DNA of 64,000 bases from positions 1 to 64,000 of the forward strand of contig JBEKJI010000003.1 in the NCBI GenBank assembly GCA_050011315.1, in the 5' to 3' direction. The notes beneath the pieces are model-generated. The model ran no database searches. It worked only from the letters and a program-made list of their open reading frames with translations, and had not been told where the DNA came from. This document shows positions 59,351-64,000 of the stretch, piece by piece. The stretch comes from Fen-549 sp050011315 (GTDB lineage Bacteria > Actinomycetota > Thermoleophilia > Gaiellales > Gaiellaceae). Made by a program: the position numbers and the translations under genes. Positions within the stretch are counted from its first letter, which is position 1. Each line of letters begins with the position of its first letter.

Positions 59351-59398
59351 CTCCTTGTGTGGTTTCGAGTTGAAGATCTCGAACCCGAAACCAAGGAG
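59351..59398 (+). promoter_or_regulatory. Leader hairpin burying the ribosome-binding site of the DEAD-box gene
   Basis: CTCCTT (59351-59356) pairs with AAGGAG (59393-59398), and GGTTTC (59361-59366) pairs with GAAACC (59387-59392), giving a bulged 12-bp hairpin. AAGGAG is the Shine-Dalgarno sequence, eight bases before the ATG. The sequence is unrelated to the csp leaders, but the outcome, a masked start site, is the same. Confidence 0.65.
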
Positions 59399-59406
59399 TT
59401 TGAACA

Positions 59407-60579
<1,173 letters not shown>

Positions 60580-60606
60580 CACCAAGATGTTTTTTCAGAT
60601 CAATCA

Positions 60607-60673
60607 GGACGAGTACCGGAATGCGCCGTCGGCGCTCCTTGCTTGTTCGTGACAACGCAAGGAGGTGAGTGTT
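60607..60673 (+). promoter_or_regulatory. Structured 5' leader of cspA copy 2
   Basis: GGACGAGTACCGG (60607-60619) is identical to the element of copy 1. A perfect 8-bp stem CTCCTTGC (60635-60642) with GCAAGGAG (60657-60664) is continued by TTGT/ACAA, about 12 pairs with one bulge, and covers AAGGAG of the Shine-Dalgarno sequence. Sequence between the element and the stem differs from copy 1 while pairing is kept, which favours selection for structure. Confidence 0.72.
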
Positions 60674-60880
60674 ATGGCAACCGGAACCGTCAAGTGGTTC
60701 AACAACGACAAGGGCTACGGGTTCATTACGCCGGAAGACGGCGGCAAGGATCTGTTCGTCCACCACAACGGCATCGCGGGCGAGGGCTTCAAGAGTCTCT
60801 CCGAAGGCGCGCGGGTCGAGTTCGAGTCGAGTGAGGGTCAGAAAGGCCCGCAGGCGACGAACGTTCGCGTTGTAGCCTGA
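60674..60880 (+). CDS. cspA: Cold-shock protein, copy 2
   Basis: The 68-residue cold-shock domain has RNP1 KGYGFI (13-18) and RNP2 LFVHH (27-31), about 91 percent identical to copy 1, with Asn instead of Thr at residue 32 and Ser instead of Pro near 43. ATG at 60674 follows AAGGAGGTGAGTGTT. The GTG at 60665 in the same frame is rejected because it lies within the ribosome-binding region. It lies 94 bp after the DEAD-box gene and is followed by a short terminator. Confidence 0.97.
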   Translation: MATGTVKWFNNDKGYGFITPEDGGKDLFVHHNGIAGEGFKSLSEGARVEFESSEGQKGPQATNVRVVA

Positions 60881-60901
60881 TCGAAGTGAAGTCGAGGTCA
60901 C

Positions 60902-60926
60902 GGAGGCGTCGCAATGCGGCGCCTCC
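60902..60926 (+). terminator. Hairpin after cspA copy 2
   Basis: GGAGGCG at 60902-60908 pairs with CGCCTCC at 60920-60926; the inner bases CGC/GCG extend the stem around an AAT loop. There is no T run, as is common in high-GC genomes. Confidence 0.6.
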
Positions 60927-61095
60927 CGATCTCACTCCGGCAATGATCGGCGATCGGGCGACCGGAGCGAGACGGAGCGCAGGAGGATGCAAGCAGGCGT
61001 TCTAGTACGCGCGCTCGCCTTCTTCGTCCTGCCCACCTGACCGGCGTTCCTCCAGAATCAGCGTGGTCTAGTCGCCGCGACAACGCGGCTTCGGC

Positions 61096-61380
61096 TCAGG
61101 ACGCGCGCGTGAGAGTAACGCCGCTTACCACGTCGTCGGGGTTCTCCCAGTCGCTCGTCCGGCACATGGGGCAGAGGGGTACAGGACCGCTGACGACTAT
61201 CCCGTAGCCGCAGCCGACACAGCGGAGTTCCGCTCGTTTCGCCGAGGCGCCGGAAACGGCGCTTTCTGCCTGATAGCTGAGTGCGACTGCCCGTACGCGA
61301 ATTACCCTGCGGCGCGAGTCAGTGGTGCCCGGGCTCGATCGGCTCTTGCGCGTGAACCACTTGATGGTGCCGGTTGCCAT
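61096..61380 (-). CDS. CspA-start/zinc-ribbon chimeric small protein
   Basis: The 94-residue protein starts MATGTIKWFTRKSRSS, matching the first strand of CspA (MATGTVKWF), but then leaves the cold-shock fold: RNP1 and RNP2 are absent. The end is a zinc ribbon, LRCVGCGYGIVVSGPVPLCP followed by MCRTSDWE, with two C-x2-C pairs (near residues 54-57 and 70-73). The leader is also csp-like. It may be a fusion after a partial csp duplication, or a zinc-ribbon gene that captured the csp start and leader. Function unknown, RNA or DNA binding plausible. Confidence 0.72.
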   Translation of the reverse strand: MATGTIKWFTRKSRSSPGTTDSRRRVIRVRAVALSYQAESAVSGASAKRAELRCVGCGYGIVVSGPVPLCPMCRTSDWENPDDVVSGVTLTRAS

Positions 61381-61466
61381 AGAAAAAGCGCCTCCCCTCT
61401 CGAACGGATAGGGAAGGCGCCAGAAAGCGCGACCAGTACTCGCTCTAGTGTTGCTCTATTCTAGCA
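61381..61466 (-). promoter_or_regulatory. Promoter and structured leader of the CspA-like/zinc-ribbon gene
   Basis: On the minus strand, TGCTAGAAT (61466-61458) is an extended -10 box. About 13 bases on lies GAGCGAGTACTGG (61445-61433), close to the csp element. Then GCGCCTTCCCT (61420-61410) pairs with AGGGGAGGCGC (61398-61388), ten pairs and one mismatch, and includes the Shine-Dalgarno GGGGAGG. Layout and spacing repeat those of both cspA leaders. Confidence 0.68.
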
Positions 61467-61592
61467 CGAACATAGGTTCGATGACGGCCACGTCGGATAG
61501 TCGGGCCGGTCAGCCGCACGCAGCACGAGATCGGGTTTTATCCCTACTCTCCCCCGGTAGGTCGGCAGTTAGTCGAGCGAAGGAGGATGGGG

Positions 61593-61961
61593 ATGGTTCG
61601 CGGCTACGTCATCGCTGAGAGCATGCGCACGGGTTCCCAGCTCGCAGATGTCCCACTCAAGCTGATGAAGATAGAGCGCCGTGCGATCGAGAACGCCACA
61701 GCCGAGCAGGCGGCCGTGTGGACGACAATCGAGTTCGAGTTCGCCGAGCAGGATGCGGAACGCGTCGCCGCGGCGCTGGCGGACGTACTGGACGAGCGTG
61801 GTGGCTGGTATTCGGACTTCGAGCTCGGCGACGAAAAGCTCGTCGTCTATCCGGGGCGAGTCTTTCGCTATTCGCGTGGCGACAAGGCTGCGCGCGCCGA
61901 GGCGCAGGCGCACGGCCGCTCGCTCGGCGTTCCCGACTCGCAGCTCGACTGGTCCGATTGA
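61593..61961 (+). CDS. Conserved-looking small cytoplasmic protein, unknown function
   Basis: The 122-residue acidic protein has VRGYVIAESMRTGSQLADVP, ATAEQAAVWTTIEFEFAEQD and WYSDFELGDEKLVVYPGRVF, suggesting a small alpha/beta fold with a central helix (ERVAAALADVLDERG). No family recognised. GGAGG lies six bases before ATG 61593; the ATG at 61587 is too close to it. Third-codon-position GC is high and even, supporting real coding. Confidence 0.75.
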   Translation: MVRGYVIAESMRTGSQLADVPLKLMKIERRAIENATAEQAAVWTTIEFEFAEQDAERVAAALADVLDERGGWYSDFELGDEKLVVYPGRVFRYSRGDKAARAEAQAHGRSLGVPDSQLDWSD

Positions 61962-62082
61962 CGAAGAGGGTTGAGCTTCACGTCGCCCGCCGGCGTGGTC
62001 GTGGCGGCCGGCCGTCCTGTCCGCTACGGCGCCCGCCGACGTTGATCGGCATGGCCGAATTCGGCGCGGGCGGCGGCGGCGC

Positions 62083-63831
62083 TCAGACGAGGTCGCTCGG
62101 GGAGAGCGCCTCCTCTTCCTCTTCTTCGTGGATGTACCTGGCACCGCGGAGCCAGGAGGCCCAGGCGGCGAGCAAACACATGACGATCGAGAAGGTGAGG
62201 ATGATCACGAGCCCGTGCTTGAACGGGTCGGAGATGAGCGACGGGAAGAAGCTGCGGCTGGTCAGGTGAGCCTGCTGCGCCGGTGTCAGCGTGGCCAGCA
62301 CCTTGGGGCCGAGTAGCGATTGCAGCGGGTTCGAACCGAGGAAAGCGGCAAAGAGATAGCCGACGGCGGGGAGGTGGGCGAGTGAGTTCGCCGTTTCGTT
62401 CGGGACTCCGTTGGCGGTGAGCCCCGCGAAGAGCGCATGCGGGACGTGGCTCGTGAGCCCGATGATCATCAGCGAGAAGAAGATCGCGATCGAGACCGGC
62501 ATGCCGGTGTTCTGGAAGGTGACGCGCATGCCGGAGGCAACGCCGCGGTAGCGAGCGGGGACGCTGTTCATGATCGAGGTCGTGTTCGGCGCCGCGAACA
62601 GGCCGAAGGCGACGCCGTTCGCGAAGATCGTGAGCGCGAACAGCCAGTAGGTGAAGTCGACCGGCAGCGCCATCATGCCGCCGAAGGTGGCGGCGGCGAG
62701 CAGCATGCCGCCGGTCGCGAACGGTCGCGCCCCGAACTTGTCGGAGAGCCAGCCCGAGACCGGTCCGGCGGCGAGGAAGCCGGCGTTGAGCGGGATCATG
62801 TAGATGCCGGCCCAGAGCGGCGTTCGCTCGAAGCTGTAGCCGTGCTCGGGCAGCCAGATCCCCTGCAGCCAGATGATCAGCATGAACATCAGGCCGCCGC
62901 GCCCGACCGAGCCGAGAAAACCGGCTGCGTTTCCGGCCGAGAAGGGGCGGATGCGGAAGAGGTCGAGCTGGAACATTGGCTCGGCTGTCCGCCGCTCGAC
63001 GAAAACAAACAGGGTCAGAAGCAGGAGACCAGAGACGAGCATCGAGATGACGAATGGGTTCGTCCAGCCCATCGTGTTCCCGCCGTAGGGGCGAATCCCG
63101 TAGGTCGCGCCGATGAGGACCATCGTCAGGCCGGCGGCGAAGGCGAGGTTTCCGAGCCAGTCGATGCGAGCCGGCGTCCGCTTGCCGAGCTCTTTCAGCT
63201 TCCAGTACGACCAGACGGTCCCGAAAAGGCCGATCGGCACGTTGATGACGAAGACGAGCCGCCAGTCGTAGCGAGCGAGCAGGCCGCCGGCGAGCAGGCC
63301 GATGAAGGTGCCGGCGAGTCCGACGACCTGGTTGAGGCCGAGCGCGAGGCCGCGCCTCTCCGCCGGGAAGGCGTCCGTCAAGAGCGCCGCGGTGTTCGCC
63401 ATCAGCATCGCGCCGCCGACCGCCTGCACCATCCGCAGCACGATCAGCTCGAGGGCGGCGGTCGGCCCCGTTGACCAGACGAGCGAAAGCAGGATCGAGG
63501 CGATCGTGAAGACGAGGAAGCCAAGGTTGTACATCCGTACCCGGCCGAACATGTCGCCGAGCCGGCCCAGGTTCACGACCAGCACGGCCGTGACGACCAT
63601 ATAGCCCATCAGCATCCAGAGCAGGTAGTTGAAGTTGCCCGGGCCGAGCGGGTCGAGGTGGATACCGCGGAAGATCGCCGGCATGGCGATCATCACGCTC
63701 GACATGTTGAGCGTCGCCATCAGCATGCCGAGCGTCGTGTTCGACAACACAATCCAGCGGTAGTGAGGCCCGACCGGTGCGTCGGCTTCGCCGCGCCGCG
63801 GCGGCCGGAGCCGCTTCATAGCCGCGCTCAC
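62083..63831 (-). CDS. MFS exporter, DHA2 (14-TMS) type
   Basis: The 582-residue protein has 14 expected membrane segments. It shows WIVLSNTTLGMLMATLNMSS (segment 1), NLGRLGDMFGRVRMYNLGFL (motif A) and ALGLNQVVGLAGTFIGLLAG (motif C). The C-terminal tail carries a run of six glutamates (IHEEEEEEALSPSDLV), an unusual feature. GTG at 63831 with GGAG upstream is preferred; ATG 63819 and ATG 63903 remain possible. No regulator adjoins it. A divergent gene starts near 63939. Confidence 0.9.
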   Translation of the reverse strand: MSAAMKRLRPPRRGEADAPVGPHYRWIVLSNTTLGMLMATLNMSSVMIAMPAIFRGIHLDPLGPGNFNYLLWMLMGYMVVTAVLVVNLGRLGDMFGRVRMYNLGFLVFTIASILLSLVWSTGPTAALELIVLRMVQAVGGAMLMANTAALLTDAFPAERRGLALGLNQVVGLAGTFIGLLAGGLLARYDWRLVFVINVPIGLFGTVWSYWKLKELGKRTPARIDWLGNLAFAAGLTMVLIGATYGIRPYGGNTMGWTNPFVISMLVSGLLLLTLFVFVERRTAEPMFQLDLFRIRPFSAGNAAGFLGSVGRGGLMFMLIIWLQGIWLPEHGYSFERTPLWAGIYMIPLNAGFLAAGPVSGWLSDKFGARPFATGGMLLAAATFGGMMALPVDFTYWLFALTIFANGVAFGLFAAPNTTSIMNSVPARYRGVASGMRVTFQNTGMPVSIAIFFSLMIIGLTSHVPHALFAGLTANGVPNETANSLAHLPAVGYLFAAFLGSNPLQSLLGPKVLATLTPAQQAHLTSRSFFPSLISDPFKHGLVIILTFSIVMCLLAAWASWLRGARYIHEEEEEEALSPSDLV

Positions 63832-63938
63832 CGCTCGAGTCTCCAGGCGAGCGTGCGCGGACGAGCCAGCGTCCGGGCAAGACCCGGTTCTAGCACCGTC
63901 CATCGCAATCTGTCAGTCATCTCGCCCATTTGCGCCTC

Positions 63939-64000
63939 ATGAGACAGCTTTCCAACCCTGCTCCCGAGATTAAGGATCTCAGCGAGGTGCCCATCAAGGA
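63939..64000 (+). CDS. Start of an unidentified gene, cut by the window edge
   Basis: From ATG 63939 the frame is open for 20 codons to the edge, starting MRQLSNPAPEIKDLSEV. No ribosome-binding site is clear, and no family can be told from so short a piece. It would be divergent from the exporter. Confidence 0.3.
   Translation, partial: MRQLSNPAPEIKDLSEVPIK

Noticed and set aside
62024..63880. 618-residue minus-strand frame rich in Arg, Asp and Pro
   Set aside because: It is a shadow of the DHA2 exporter in another phase. The exporter frame shows membrane segments and family motifs; this one shows only composition bias.

Overview
The window is high-GC bacterial DNA with actinobacterial habits: many GTG and TTG starts, 4-bp ATGA/GTGA gene overlaps, a 72-residue IF-1, CspA-type proteins, and a MoxR/DUF58/DUF4129 operon. 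The protein mix (GerW-like protein, RsbU-N-like kinase, two-gene transketolase, dense glycosyltransferases) would fit an uncultured actinobacterium such as a member of Thermoleophilia. That placement is inference; no rRNA or marker set is present.

Positions 1 to about 40400 form one long, mosaic surface-polysaccharide locus. It holds an O-antigen-type ABC exporter (1385-3544), a priming polyprenyl-phosphate glycosylphosphotransferase (36651-38069), an O-antigen-ligase-type membrane protein with a C-terminal repeat domain (38390-40384), a pyruvyltransferase, and about ten glycosyltransferases of the GT2, GT4 and CgeB types. Sugar-tailoring genes include two DegT aminotransferases, a cupin, a hexapeptide acetyltransferase, several SAM methyltransferases, an NAD-dependent epimerase and a two-gene transketolase. 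Large multi-pass proteins and a GtrA protein point to lipid-linked sugar handling. Genes run in coupled operons on both strands, mainly 12121-14084 (+), 17445-22036 (+) and 36430-28345 (-). Between the blocks lie scars: gene fragments of an oxidoreductase, EF-G, CgeB-like and GT4 glycosyltransferases and a methyltransferase, a GT2/GT4 chimera, a decayed IS3-type element and a less GC-rich island (about 3.5-5.7 kb). The locus has been repeatedly rearranged.

Positions 40400 to 49200 hold a divergent small secreted protein, a clan GH-A-like glycoside hydrolase, tRNA-Val(TAC), a metallo-beta-lactamase-fold hydrolase followed by a histidine kinase with an RsbU-N-like domain, a DUF2156 (MprF synthase-like) protein, a GerW-family protein, an SDR, a flavodoxin and a secreted protein.

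Positions 49300 to 64000 are housekeeping and stress genes: a MarR regulator with its own dyad and a DHA2 drug exporter, an AIM24 protein, the DUF4129/MoxR/DUF58 operon, hemolysin III, a lipoprotein hydrolase, infA, a DEAD-box helicase, two CspA paralogues, a chimeric CspA-like/zinc-ribbon gene and a second DHA2 exporter.

The most interesting signal is in the 5' leaders of the cold-shock genes. Both cspA paralogues and the CspA-like/zinc-ribbon gene share a promoter-proximal element close to GGACGAGTACCGG followed by a hairpin that pairs the Shine-Dalgarno sequence. The DEAD-box helicase leader has a different sequence but also buries its Shine-Dalgarno sequence in a hairpin. This looks like a cold-box-plus-RNA-switch regulon within 5 kb.
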